The notes under the pieces were generated by a model, which had not been told where the DNA came from, did not search any database, and was given only the letters and a program-made list of their open reading frames with translations. A DNA stretch of 64,000 nt from NCBI RefSeq assembly GCF_002954265.1, contig NZ_PPSL01000002.1:682001-746000 (forward strand), written 5' to 3'. Positions 26,351-35,216 of this stretch are shown in pieces. The translations under genes were made by a program, and so were the position numbers. Source of the stretch: Flavipsychrobacter stenotrophus (GTDB lineage Bacteria > Bacteroidota > Bacteroidia > Chitinophagales > Chitinophagaceae). Positions within the stretch are counted from its first letter, which is position 1. The number at the start of each line of letters is the position of its first letter.

Positions 26351-26404
26351 ACAAATTGTTTGTTTTATAAACAAACATTGTTTTATTTTGCTACAAATAT
26401 TGTA
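26351..26404. promoter_or_regulatory. Three-site operator between repressor and Cro-like genes
   Basis: Three ACAA-N1/3-TTGT palindromes at 26351-26359, 26371-26381 and 26393-26403, about two helical turns apart. The first two also border a larger inverted repeat TGTTTGTT-TTATA-AACAAACA at 26357-26377. The layout resembles lambdoid OR regions and the Mu early operator. Sites overlap where both promoters must lie. Confidence 0.6.
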
Positions 26405-26410
26405 CAAGAT

Positions 26411-26635
26411 ATGCAACAAGTTGTCAAAAAACAAAACGAAATCAAGGCTTCTATTCCGTACGGAGGGTTTAAAGAAATCGCAGCATCTGCAAATACTAGT
26501 GTTTACACGGTGAGCAGAGTAGTAAATGGTAAAAGCCGTAATCGAAAGGTATTGGCGGAAATCAATAACTATTTGGCGGGGCTAAGGAATGATAAAGAAA
26601 CTCTACAGGATAACCTGAAAGCTGTAAACGAATAA
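26411..26635 (+). CDS. Cro/Ner-like small DNA-binding protein
   Basis: A 74-residue basic protein. A helix-turn-helix is visible at about residues 20-45 (FKEIAASANTSVYTVSRVVN, then GKSRNRKV), with a short helical tail. It is first in the rightward early transcript, directly before the transposase gene, the position held by ner in Mu and cro in lambda. It probably damps the early promoter or the repressor promoter. ATG 26411 is preferred to 26360, which lies inside the operator region. Confidence 0.7.
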   Translation: MQQVVKKQNEIKASIPYGGFKEIAASANTSVYTVSRVVNGKSRNRKVLAEINNYLAGLRNDKETLQDNLKAVNE

Positions 26636-26689
26636 CAGCCTATGAGTTGATTACTACCTGACACATCAAATACTATTAAATACGCTGAT

Positions 26690-28777
26690 ATGCTGCAAAC
26701 AATAACCATAGATGAACTGAATATTCTTTCCCCTGTTTTCAGCAAGGGTAATAAAGAATATAATGCACTGGTGACAAATCTTTGCCGGAATAGAAATTCA
26801 TCAAAGAAGGTGTGGCAGTCTTATGAGCATCCCGACAATAAGCGGAAGGTGCTTATTATCTATAATACCATTCCGCAAGAGTTTAAAAGTAAGTATGGCT
26901 TGCCTGTTGACTTTAAAGAAGCGAAAAGGCTTATTAAAGAGCGAAATGCTGCCATTGAAGCCCAAACCAAGGATGTTGCAGCCTTGCCTGCCAATAAGAA
27001 CATTTTAAGGGAACTGGATAGGCAAAGAGACAGTAATAGCGGTAAATATATGCCGCTGTATTCAACCTACTGCAAAAAAGATCTTGCAGCGACTACCAAA
27101 CTAGCAAAGGAACATGCATTGCGGGTAGCAGTGGTGGAATATAAGGACGTAGCAGGCGTGAAGATAAAGCAGCTTCATCAGGCTTACCTGCAACTATCGC
27201 AGGCAGGCACACAGAACAATTACTACAAGTTTAGCAGCGTTATAAAGCACCAGTGGACGACAGAGCAAGGCATAAGCCTTACACACGGCCATGCAGGTAG
27301 GGAGCGTGAAGACCTAAAAAAGCTAACTGATACGCATTTAGCCATAATTGAAGAACTGTATAAGCATAGCAACCAGTGGAGCCATAACCACATTACAGAA
27401 CAGCTAAACAAGTATTGCAAAGCTAATGGCTTGCCAGAAGTAAGCAGGCGCACAGTGGGCAACCATCTGCAACAATCGGAGGTATATAACCGCCTGCTTA
27501 GTATCAGAAACAAAGAAGCATTTAATAAGAAAGTAGCACCATTTTCAAGGCGTACTGGTGCGCTTAATGCGGGTGATCTGTACTATATGGATGGTAGCCC
27601 TACACAGATACCCTGTTGGAACAATGACCGGACAAAGGTTATTCGCCATACACTGTTTGTAGTGCTTGACAGCTACAGCCGTAAAATTGTTGGCTTCCAT
27701 ATTGCTGAAACAGAAGACCGCTTTACATGGCTTAGTGCAATGAAAATGGCCTTTAGCATGGCGGGAGCATTGCCCGCTGAAATAGTATATGATAACGGCA
27801 GTGCAACAACATCAGCGGAGTTTATACAGCTAAAAGATAAGGTCAAATTGATGGGCTGCAACATGAGGGCGGCACTACCAGGAGAGCCAACAGCAAAAGC
27901 ACAGGTGGAAAGGTGGTTTGGCAGTTTTCAAAGCCAATATGAGCGAATGATAGAGGGCTTTGTAGGTGAAGGTATAAGGAGCAAAAGAGAGACAGGGCGC
28001 ATAGATGCGGAGTTTCTTAAAAAGGTTCACAAGGATAACGGCTACCTGACATATGACAGCCTTGTAGAGACATTGAGCATATTGGTAAATGCGTATAATC
28101 AGAAATCGACACCTAAGAAGGCCGCACCATCGGTAAAGTTTGCAGACAATGAAAAGCCAAACATGAGGGCTGTAGCGTCTGACCAATTGGCATTCTTATT
28201 CTGGAAAAACAGGGAAATAAAGGTGAGCCGGAGCGAGGTAAAAATAGCAGTAAGGAATGTGCCTTACTACTATGGCATAACTGACTTTAATATGCAAATG
28301 CAACTGAACGGGCAAACGGTAAAAGTGTACTACGATGAATGCGATATGTCGAGCGTTCACCTGTTTGATCTGCACGATGAACCACTTTGTGAAGTAAGGC
28401 AAAAGTTTATGTTCCATGAAGCGCAGGTAAATCAAACGCAAACAGACGTTAACAATATAATGGGACAAAGCAGCCATAAGAAAGCATTTGAGCGCAAACT
28501 GAAAGCAGATAGCAGGGCTAAGACGGCTACAGCACAGGCGGCACTTGGTGACAGCCTAAGCAAACTACTGAACCCGCTTGAAATGTTGAAAGAAGATTAC
28601 AACAATGCAGAAACGGAACAATTGATGGACTACATAAGGCAGGAGCATAGAGTAAACCCGCTGAACGTAGACACCTATAAACCAGTGACAGACAATCTAC
28701 CTGTTGAAAAAAGATATGCTAAAAAGCACCTGCCTAAGAAAGAACTTGAATTAGTAGTGGTGGGTAGCATGCAATAA
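26690..28777 (+). CDS. MuA-type DDE transposase
   Basis: A 695-residue transposase of the Mu A family. N-terminal DNA-binding domains are followed by a HTH region (residues 210-265: HSNQWSHNHITEQLNKYC, VSRRTVGNHLQQS). The RNase H-like core has D301 (DLYYMDGSPTQIP), D368 (AEIVYDNGSATT) and E407 (TAKAQVERWFGSFQ), so all three catalytic acids are intact. A beta-barrel region follows (ITDFNMQMQLNGQTVKVYYD) and a charged C-terminal tail that in Mu contacts MuB. Length is close to Mu A (663). No frameshift or stop is seen, so the element may still transpose. Confidence 0.92.
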   Translation: MLQTITIDELNILSPVFSKGNKEYNALVTNLCRNRNSSKKVWQSYEHPDNKRKVLIIYNTIPQEFKSKYGLPVDFKEAKRLIKERNAAIEAQTKDVAALPANKNILRELDRQRDSNSGKYMPLYSTYCKKDLAATTKLAKEHALRVAVVEYKDVAGVKIKQLHQAYLQLSQAGTQNNYYKFSSVIKHQWTTEQGISLTHGHAGREREDLKKLTDTHLAIIEELYKHSNQWSHNHITEQLNKYCKANGLPEVSRRTVGNHLQQSEVYNRLLSIRNKEAFNKKVAPFSRRTGALNAGDLYYMDGSPTQIPCWNNDRTKVIRHTLFVVLDSYSRKIVGFHIAETEDRFTWLSAMKMAFSMAGALPAEIVYDNGSATTSAEFIQLKDKVKLMGCNMRAALPGEPTAKAQVERWFGSFQSQYERMIEGFVGEGIRSKRETGRIDAEFLKKVHKDNGYLTYDSLVETLSILVNAYNQKSTPKKAAPSVKFADNEKPNMRAVASDQLAFLFWKNREIKVSRSEVKIAVRNVPYYYGITDFNMQMQLNGQTVKVYYDECDMSSVHLFDLHDEPLCEVRQKFMFHEAQVNQTQTDVNNIMGQSSHKKAFERKLKADSRAKTATAQAALGDSLSKLLNPLEMLKEDYNNAETEQLMDYIRQEHRVNPLNVDTYKPVTDNLPVEKRYAKKHLPKKELELVVVGSMQ

Positions 28778-28873
28778 AAAAATGGCGGGGGCTATGTCCA
28801 GTAGCACCCGCCAAACCAAATGTAACGTGAATTACAAATATCAAACAATAACCATTAAAAAACAACAACCAGT

Positions 28874-29707
28874 ATGGAACGTGAACAATTAGTAACAATG
28901 GCACAAACTCTAGTCCAAGAGTTTACCACTAAGAAAAACCAAAAGCAAAGCACGCTTGCACGGCAGCTTGAAATTAGCCAGTCACGGCTAACACAGCTAT
29001 TCAATAACCCTGAAATGCTATCTGAAGAATTGCTTCTGAAGATAATAAACAGGCTAAAAGAAAAGACCGACTTTAAAATAGTTGGCACTGCAAATTTTAC
29101 TGCTGTGCAAAGCATATGTAAAGAAGCCCAACAGAAACATAAGCTAGTTGCCATTATTGGCTATCCTGGTGCGGGTAAAACGGTGGGACTTGATAGTTAC
29201 TACAGGAACAGCGGGAACACGTACTACATGGAAGCAAAGAACACCATGAACCGCAAACAGTTTTTTGCAAAGGTTCTGATAGAGTTGGGAGTTAATTTTC
29301 AGGGAACGGTATATGATATGGTGAATGCAATAGCTAACGAATTAAACACTCGTGAAAGCCCGCTATTGATAATAGATGAAGCGGGTAAGATCAACCATAA
29401 TGTATTACTTGACCTGCATGACCTTAGAAACGCTACAATAGGCAATGCAGGCATTGTAATGGCAGGGTGTGAATACTTTCATGATAACATGAGGATAGCT
29501 GCACAGAAGCAAAAACAGGGCATCCCAGAGTTTTACAGCCGTGTGCAGAACTGGAATGAACTAAACCCGCCAACCCGCAAGGAAATAGCCGCTATATGCC
29601 AAAGCAACGGGGTAAGTGATGCAGAGGTGATAAAGGAAATGCAGCGGATAAAGAACTTCAGGGAATTGTATAACTCCATCACTAACGAAACCACAACCGA
29701 CAACTAA
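28874..29707 (+). CDS. MuB-type AAA+ ATPase (target selection)
   Basis: A 277-residue protein. Residues 25-45 form a HTH (STLARQLEISQSRLTQLFNN), then an AAA+ domain with Walker A G96-YPGAGK-T103 and Walker B LLIIDEAG (164-171). In Mu, MuB binds target DNA with ATP, stimulates the transposase and gives target immunity. It follows the transposase by 96 bases and ends three bases before the next start. The N-terminal HTH plus AAA+ layout is the same as in Mu B. Confidence 0.9.
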   Translation: MEREQLVTMAQTLVQEFTTKKNQKQSTLARQLEISQSRLTQLFNNPEMLSEELLLKIINRLKEKTDFKIVGTANFTAVQSICKEAQQKHKLVAIIGYPGAGKTVGLDSYYRNSGNTYYMEAKNTMNRKQFFAKVLIELGVNFQGTVYDMVNAIANELNTRESPLLIIDEAGKINHNVLLDLHDLRNATIGNAGIVMAGCEYFHDNMRIAAQKQKQGIPEFYSRVQNWNELNPPTRKEIAAICQSNGVSDAEVIKEMQRIKNFRELYNSITNETTTDN

Positions 29708-29710
29708 ACT

Positions 29711-30040
29711 ATGGGCAGGGAAAATTTTGATAACCAGGGCGTGAAGTGGAAAGCTGAAAAGCTGGCAGAAGTAATGTTTCATATGATAGATGGAAAAACA
29801 CAGGCAGAAGCTGCTACACTAGCAGGAATAACAGCAAAAACGGTTTGCGTCTGGCTATCAAAGCAACCTGAACTAAAGGGCAGAATAAAAGCGGCAAGGA
29901 ATAAAGAAATTGCAAACCCCTTTAAGTCAGGTGAAAGTTTTCCCGCCATTAAGGCATTTACAAGAGTGCATATGCCGGATAAGTATACAACAATAGAAGA
30001 GATTGAGCGGAAATTTTGCAGCCATTTAAAAGGGCTTTAA
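29711..30040 (+). CDS. Small HTH-containing protein of the element
   Basis: A 109-residue protein with a helix-turn-helix at about residues 28-52 (DGKTQAEAATLAGITAKTVC, VWLSK), similar in style to phage terminase small subunits or homeodomain-like transposase subunits. The C-terminal half (KAFTRVHMPDKYTTIEEIE) is unassigned. Its start is three bases after the MuB stop, so translation is probably coupled to MuB. A role in DNA recognition is likely; nothing more can be said. Confidence 0.6.
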   Translation: MGRENFDNQGVKWKAEKLAEVMFHMIDGKTQAEAATLAGITAKTVCVWLSKQPELKGRIKAARNKEIANPFKSGESFPAIKAFTRVHMPDKYTTIEEIERKFCSHLKGL

Positions 30041-30071
30041 ATATTAACTAACGACTACCTAAAACACTTAT

Positions 30072-30401
30072 ATGATAGACTTTACAAACACATCAAAAGG
30101 AGGGGAAATAAGCAGGTTTGTACCTGATAGTGCTATATGTCTGAATGCTGTTGACACAGATGGTAATGTAAGACAGCTAGTTTTGTTACACAGTAGTGCT
30201 GATATGTGGCTTAACAGCAGATCGGCATCATATAGCGACGAAGAACTTGGGGCAAGACTTTCGAGAATGGTATATGAGGACAATAGCTTAACAATGTATA
30301 ACCGAGAAAGCTATAAACTTGAAAATGGTATATTCCGCTTGATGCATAGGACAGTACCGATGATAAAGGGTAGAGAAAGAGAAATTGAAAAGAACTTATA
30401 G
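30072..30401 (+). CDS. Hypothetical protein of the element
   Basis: A 109-residue protein (MIDFTNTSKGGEISRFVPDS) with mixed alpha/beta character: VDTDGNVRQLVLLHSSADMW, then YSDEELGARLSRMVYEDNS. No recognised domain, signal peptide or membrane segment. It lies 31 bases after the HTH gene and reads as the last gene of the early transcript before a 430-base gap. Confidence 0.5.
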   Translation: MIDFTNTSKGGEISRFVPDSAICLNAVDTDGNVRQLVLLHSSADMWLNSRSASYSDEELGARLSRMVYEDNSLTMYNRESYKLENGIFRLMHRTVPMIKGREREIEKNL

Positions 30402-30834
30402 CACTACTAAGGGAGGTAGTCGGGCAAGAGAGGGGTATGTGTAATGCATATCCCTTTTGCTTTTTATACCCTTGGAGAACCTGTAAATACACTACTTATT
30501 TACCGTCTATTATCTTGTAGATAGTTTATGCGCACTTTTGGGTCATGATACTGTTCAAACAAATCGCCCCGCCTCATGTAGGCAAGCCACACAGCCGCAT
30601 ACGTGGTGAACCTGCATTGCCGTTAGACCGTTCCATCCTTCGTCTCTAACGGTTAAGTTCTAATTGGATCATTCATATCTGTAAGTTTTAATTCGGGAAA
30701 GGGAATAGGTCGGCACGCCTATTCCTTTTTTCGTTTATGATACTGATAGCAGAGTGGTATTATACACCTGCAATTTACTGTGCATTGACTAAGGGGTATA
30801 AGTGGTGGAATTTTGATGTAATAAAATAACAAAA
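30402..30834. other. 433-base gap in the element, no supported gene
   Basis: Contains an inverted repeat CCGTTAGA/TCTAACGG (30620-30651) and a terminator at 30702-30731. A minus-strand 40-codon frame (30500-30622) reads like protein (WLAYMRRGDLFEQYHDPK) but lacks a start and is cut by an upstream stop, with in-sense fragments in other frames, so it may be a decayed gene. Confidence 0.5.
30702..30731 (+). terminator. Terminator after the early genes of the element
   Basis: 8-bp perfect stem GGAATAGG (30702-30709) with CCTATTCC (30718-30725), 8-base loop, six T. It separates the transposition block from the later genes. Confidence 0.75.
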
Positions 30835-31779
30835 ATGAAATACAAACCAACAATAGAAGCTGTTGCAGCATGGGATGAAGCAATGAGCAGCGGTAAAATG
30901 GCGGAATTGAAACGCAATAGCCCAACAGCGTATGCTAGCATGTACAAGGAACGTTTTGGCAACCTTCCTAAAGGCGCAGAGCAAAAGAGTACAAACCAGC
31001 CTGTAACAACTATCAGACATCAACCAATCACATCAATACAAGCTGAGATGTCTTGGGATGCGCTGATGCGTAGCGGTAAAATGGCTGAATTGAAAGAGAG
31101 TAGCCCAACAGCCTATGCTACCATGTTCAAAGAGCGTTTTGGTCATCTTCCTAAAGGTGCTGAGCAGATCATAGCAGCCAACAGGTCTGCGATAATGAGC
31201 CAGCGTGTCAATGCAGATTTACCAAAGGAGTTGTTTATGCCTTGGGTTGTCCTTGCGCAGGGTAGAACTCTTTCCAATCTTAAAGCCAAAGATTACACGG
31301 CCTATGCAGTGATATACAATAAACATCATGGACATCCACCAAGTGGGCATGAAGGGCTAATAGATGGGGAAAAGCTGATGGTGTATGCAATGGCTCTACA
31401 AGAAGGCAACCAAGAAAAGAAAGGCAAAATACCGTATGATAATCTGCCGCCGGAAATCTTTGTTCCTTACGCTGACCTAGCAAGTGATGGAAGGCTGAAA
31501 GATATGATGGAAACAAACTATGAACTGTATCTGGCAAAGTATGAAGAAGAGTTTGGGGCATTGCCATCATACGATAAGAATACAGCGAATGCCAGCGTAT
31601 TGAGTTTGTATCGCAGTGTGTTAAAGCAATTTCTGGTAGAAAAGGCAGATAAAATGACTTTTGCAGACTTGCAAAAACATAAGCTGGACAAGAAGTATGA
31701 AGAAATGAACCCAGAAGGCTACGCTGCAAAGTTCAAAGAACACTTTGGGGTATTGCCTTACGAAACTCAATTTAAATAG
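30835..31779 (+). CDS. Five-repeat protein of unknown function
   Basis: A 314-residue soluble protein made of five imperfect repeats of about 40-45 residues (near 9-49, 71-110, 132-172, 205-245 and 263-309). The shared pattern is W/Y-x2-L/A-M, a GKM/GRL turn, ELK/DM, an AYA-x-M/Y-x-KE core and an FG-x-LP end (FGNLP, FGHLP, HGHPP, FGALP, FGVLP). Repeats 1 and 2 are nearly identical even in DNA, so they duplicated recently. No catalytic motif, signal peptide or membrane segment. I do not recognise the family. It starts a second gene block after a terminator, just ahead of late-type genes. Confidence 0.7.
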   Translation: MKYKPTIEAVAAWDEAMSSGKMAELKRNSPTAYASMYKERFGNLPKGAEQKSTNQPVTTIRHQPITSIQAEMSWDALMRSGKMAELKESSPTAYATMFKERFGHLPKGAEQIIAANRSAIMSQRVNADLPKELFMPWVVLAQGRTLSNLKAKDYTAYAVIYNKHHGHPPSGHEGLIDGEKLMVYAMALQEGNQEKKGKIPYDNLPPEIFVPYADLASDGRLKDMMETNYELYLAKYEEEFGALPSYDKNTANASVLSLYRSVLKQFLVEKADKMTFADLQKHKLDKKYEEMNPEGYAAKFKEHFGVLPYETQFK

Positions 31780-31792
31780 TTAAAATATTTAC

Positions 31793-32191
31793 ATGGCAAA
31801 GAAAAAAGGTATAAAGCTGTTTGAGCAAATGTCTGAAACAGATACTGAAAAAAAGGAGTCGGTTACCGATGTAGTCCGTAAGCCTGGAAGGCGTTCTGAA
31901 CTAGCCAATAACAGAAATAGGAAAATGGCATGTCGATATTATTACTATACCTCCATTCTGAAGTATAGCTATGAAAATACCATGCAAGCATTGGAAAACG
32001 ACTTTGATCTTTCAAAGATCACTATCATAGAGATAGTAGAGCGATTAACCGATAACCTTAAAGAACTAAAGGTAAAAAAGGTAAATCGTGAAGAGTTGGA
32101 AGAAGCCTTTCCAAGCTTCAACTGGCGGCATAAAGCGGTTGTTTTAACTCCGCAAATTCCTAAGCAGAGAGAGGTATTTATTTTATCGTAG
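31793..32191 (+). CDS. Hypothetical basic protein of the element
   Basis: A 132-residue basic protein. The core KPGRRSELANNRNRKMACRY, then YYYTSILKYSYENTMQALEN and ITIIEIVERLTDNLKELK looks like a helical DNA-binding protein of a kind seen in Bacteroidota mobile elements (tyrosine-rich RxYYYY segment followed by a HTH-like pair). The ending SFNWRHKAVVLTPQ is also seen in that kind of protein. This is an impression, not a family match. It is 13 bases after the repeat-protein gene. Confidence 0.5.
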   Translation: MAKKKGIKLFEQMSETDTEKKESVTDVVRKPGRRSELANNRNRKMACRYYYYTSILKYSYENTMQALENDFDLSKITIIEIVERLTDNLKELKVKKVNREELEEAFPSFNWRHKAVVLTPQIPKQREVFILS

Positions 32192-32227
32192 CAGAAACAA
32201 AATTATTAACAACAACACGTTAAGAAT

Positions 32228-32929
32228 ATGGCAGAAAGAATGTTAGTGTCAACAAGGCACTGGATAAAAAGAGGGTATGCACGCAATTGTAATGCAGCAA
32301 AAGAAGATTTGCAAAAAGTGATAGATGCTTACAACCTAATAGGCGTTGCAGACCTTACGGGAATAGACGAGGTGTATCAGCTTATTTGCGATGCAGATTT
32401 GTTGATTTTTGAAAAACAGACAGGTGGCGGAGCCAAGGTAATGACTGCCAAAGATGAGCGGCTACCAGTTAACAAACAGGTTGCAAAAAGCTTGTTTCAA
32501 AAGCCGGCAGGATATGAAGCTTTGAAATCAGCAATATTAGAGTTTGTTCGGGCTAGTAAACGGGGTTACGGTTCAGTAGGTATGCCCGATTGTCTTTCGC
32601 TTGGCGTGGAAAGGCTAAGGTCGTTTTACTCTTTTGAAAACAATATGTTAGATTTTTCAGCCCAACAAAAAGTAATAATAGAAGAGATTGCCAACGTGTA
32701 TGCTTATACAGAAATAGGGCAAGCGCGTCTAATGTTTTTTCAAGATTTGGCTAAGAGCCTGCAAAAACATGGTAAAAAGATGAAACTCCCCTACGCACCT
32801 TCTCTTATGGAAATACCAGTGGAAGCATTTACGCAGCTAATGGAAAGGTGCATGAATTCTTTCAATATGGAAACGGGCGAAATGCAGGCTAAAGGCGATC
32901 TGCAGTTTGCCGGAGATCAACGTGAATAG
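32228..32929 (+). CDS. Hypothetical protein of the element
   Basis: A 233-residue protein, mostly helical, without recognised motifs. The central part reads YEALKSAILEFVRASKRGYG and FSAQQKVIIEEIANVYAYTE. Position between the repeat gene and the tape measure would suit a virion, tail-assembly or late regulatory protein, but nothing in the sequence shows which. A terminator follows its stop. Confidence 0.5.
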   Translation: MAERMLVSTRHWIKRGYARNCNAAKEDLQKVIDAYNLIGVADLTGIDEVYQLICDADLLIFEKQTGGGAKVMTAKDERLPVNKQVAKSLFQKPAGYEALKSAILEFVRASKRGYGSVGMPDCLSLGVERLRSFYSFENNMLDFSAQQKVIIEEIANVYAYTEIGQARLMFFQDLAKSLQKHGKKMKLPYAPSLMEIPVEAFTQLMERCMNSFNMETGEMQAKGDLQFAGDQRE

Positions 32930-32947
32930 TAGTATTTAAACATAACT

Positions 32948-32978
32948 AAAGGGAGTGGTTAGTAGCCACTCCCTTTTT
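32948..32978 (+). terminator. Terminator inside the late block of the element
   Basis: 11-bp stem AAAGGGAGTGG (32948-32958) with 32966-32976, 7-base loop, T run to 32978. It lies between the 233-residue protein gene and the tape measure unit, so the latter needs readthrough or its own promoter. Confidence 0.75.
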
Positions 32979-32995
32979 AAAAAACAGAATAGTAT

Positions 32996-33244
32996 ATGAC
33001 TGAACAGCAAAAGGCTTGCGTTGAGAACTATCAAAAACAAATAGATGTGATAGTGGATAAATTCAGGGAAATGAGCCATGATGAATTATTGCGGGAAATT
33101 GCGGAATTGCATTTTAATCTGTTGTTTCAAGCAGGTGTAATTACATCGATTGCAAATGATGTAAAACTGCTAAAAGAAGGGAACAGGCAAGAGGTAAAGA
33201 ATGAGTCTGTTTACCCAGTAATTAACACACCAGCGGAAGCATAA
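32996..33244 (+). CDS. Hypothetical small helical protein before the tape measure gene
   Basis: An 82-residue acidic protein (KQIDVIVDKFREMSHDELLR, then IAELHFNLLFQAGVI). It directly precedes the tape measure gene by 12 bases. In many tailed phages this position is taken by the tail assembly chaperone, often with a frameshift product, but this protein is smaller than usual and no slippery sequence is evident. Function unassigned. Confidence 0.5.
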   Translation: MTEQQKACVENYQKQIDVIVDKFREMSHDELLREIAELHFNLLFQAGVITSIANDVKLLKEGNRQEVKNESVYPVINTPAEA

Positions 33245-33256
33245 AAAAACGTGGAT

Positions 33257-35215
33257 ATGTCGAACAACATTATAGATTTCGTTATAAAGTTTAACGAGCA
33301 AGGGCTTGCATCCGTTACAAGAGATACAAATAGCTTGTTAAGTACTGTCAATAAGACTATTGGCATGACTGAAACGAAAAGCAAATTTGCAACACAAAGT
33401 ATCAATGCTTTAAATAGCCAACTTGATAACCTGAAGAAAAGAAGAGATTTGTCGATTGATACCCGGCAGATCACAGCCGCTAACAGGGAAATAACAGCAC
33501 TGGAGCATAAGGTAAATAACTTGTCAGGGCATGGCTCTGGTGGTTCGGGTGGCCTTGCGGGTTGGATGAAAGGCGGGCTAATGGCGGGAGGTGTAATGGC
33601 CGCTGCATATGCCGCTAAAAAAGTAGCATTTGATGGCATTGAAGCTGCCATGAGTTACGGCACGAGGGTAAAGAGTTTTGAGGTGCTAATGGGGAGTGCT
33701 GACAAAGGCCGCAATATGGCTAATAGCCTTCGTGACATGAAAATGAACACTCTTGTAGGTGGTGGTGTGTATCAGAATGCACAAACTCTATTAGGATTCG
33801 GGGTTAATGAAAATACTATAGTAAAAAAAATACGTGAAATTGGTGATGTGGGGATGGGAGATACTGACAAAATGAGTTCTCTTACACTAGCCAGGGCGCA
33901 AACCACAGCAGCGGGTAAGCTGATGGGTCAAGACCTTCTACAATATGTGAATGCAGGCTTTAACCCATTGCAGGTGATGTCGGAAAAATGGAAGGAATTT
34001 GGCTTCACAGGTAAAAAAACAATTGGTGACCTTAAAAGCCTAATGGAAGACGGTGGCATTACTTCTGGGATGGTTGATAAGGCTTTTACACTTGCTACAG
34101 GTAAGGGTGGCCGCTTCCATAACATGATGGAGCAGATAGGCGGCACAGCAGGTGGCCAATTCCTGAAAATGAAGGGTTCGTGGGCTGCAACACAGATAGA
34201 TATAGGCAATAGCCTTATGCCAGTGGCAACGAGCGCAATGGAAGCAGCGAGCGGACTTATGCACTTTATGAATATCAGTAAGACAGTGCCAGAATCATTG
34301 AGAAGCGAGAAAGCGGAGGTAAATACACTTGTCGATAGTATTTCCCATTTGAATCAGGGGAATGAAATAAGGGCTAAACTCATTGACAATCTAAAGAGTA
34401 AGTACTCTGATATTTTTGGCAGCCTGGACACGGAAAAGGTAAAGAATGAAGACCTTTTGAAAATGCTTGATAAGGTAAATGTTAGTTATGAAAGAAGGAT
34501 TAACTTATCCAGTTTGGACATTGCTTTACAACAGAAAAAAGGCAATGTAAGCGACCTAATTGACTACGCATCGAAAGCGGCTGCTGTAAAATCGGGTTAT
34601 GATCTTGGGAACTGGGATAGAATAAAAATGACATTTAGCGGTCAGATGCCGATCTCTGACTATTTTAAATACTTCAATGATGACAAGGGTTTTTATAATC
34701 AGTATGCAAAAAATGCCAATAGTAGCCTACCAAATGCGCAAAGGGAATTGCATATTGCAGAAATAAACTCAAAAGGTGGGAATATTGAGAGTTTCCTCGA
34801 TGAAGTGCAGGGCATGTCCGGTAACCCCAAGGGATTGCATGAGTTATGGGGTAAAAATTATGGTAAAAATATTGTCACCTGGAATGCAGAACTAGCTAAA
34901 TTGAAAAAACTGCAAAGCGGAGGTCTAACCAATATAGCTAACGGTAGTTTCCTGAACTACGACTATAGCAAGTTGGAAGGCCTGCTGCACCCAAATGGGA
35001 GCGGGAGTGAAGATGAATTGAGAAAACAGCTAGAAGAGAGTGGTAAGCGCATAGCTGGGGGAGGCGGTAGGCAGATTGTTATTAATTTGAATGCGCCTAT
35101 GATTAAAGACCAGACTTTCAACGTTAGTAGCATGGCTGAGGCAAAACAATACAGTAGGCGTGATCAAGAGGAAATATGGGCTAGTATCATTCATTCGATA
35201 AAGCAAGCGTTATAA
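33257..35215 (+). CDS. Phage tape measure protein
   Basis: A 652-residue protein with the tape-measure N-terminal domain: IIDFVIKFNEQGLASVTRDT, a coiled region to residue 90, a Gly/Ala-rich helix (GGLMAGGVMAAAYAAKKVAF), then MSYGTRVKSFEVLMGSADKG, MKMNTLVGGGVYQNAQTLLG and GKLMGQDLLQYVNAGFNPLQ. These match the TIGR02675-type domain. Tape measure proteins set tail length and are ejected into the host membrane. The C-terminus (IVINLNAPMIKDQTFNVSSM, REEIWASI-like end) looks complete. Tail genes normally surround it; here none do. ATG 33257 is used rather than GTG 33251. Confidence 0.82.
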   Translation: MSNNIIDFVIKFNEQGLASVTRDTNSLLSTVNKTIGMTETKSKFATQSINALNSQLDNLKKRRDLSIDTRQITAANREITALEHKVNNLSGHGSGGSGGLAGWMKGGLMAGGVMAAAYAAKKVAFDGIEAAMSYGTRVKSFEVLMGSADKGRNMANSLRDMKMNTLVGGGVYQNAQTLLGFGVNENTIVKKIREIGDVGMGDTDKMSSLTLARAQTTAAGKLMGQDLLQYVNAGFNPLQVMSEKWKEFGFTGKKTIGDLKSLMEDGGITSGMVDKAFTLATGKGGRFHNMMEQIGGTAGGQFLKMKGSWAATQIDIGNSLMPVATSAMEAASGLMHFMNISKTVPESLRSEKAEVNTLVDSISHLNQGNEIRAKLIDNLKSKYSDIFGSLDTEKVKNEDLLKMLDKVNVSYERRINLSSLDIALQQKKGNVSDLIDYASKAAAVKSGYDLGNWDRIKMTFSGQMPISDYFKYFNDDKGFYNQYAKNANSSLPNAQRELHIAEINSKGGNIESFLDEVQGMSGNPKGLHELWGKNYGKNIVTWNAELAKLKKLQSGGLTNIANGSFLNYDYSKLEGLLHPNGSGSEDELRKQLEESGKRIAGGGGRQIVINLNAPMIKDQTFNVSSMAEAKQYSRRDQEEIWASIIHSIKQAL

Positions 35216-35216
35216 A

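Noticed and set aside
30835-33244. Head and tail morphogenesis genes before the tape measure gene
   Set aside because: None of the four proteins shows portal, capsid, tube, sheath or terminase features, so no virion role was assigned.
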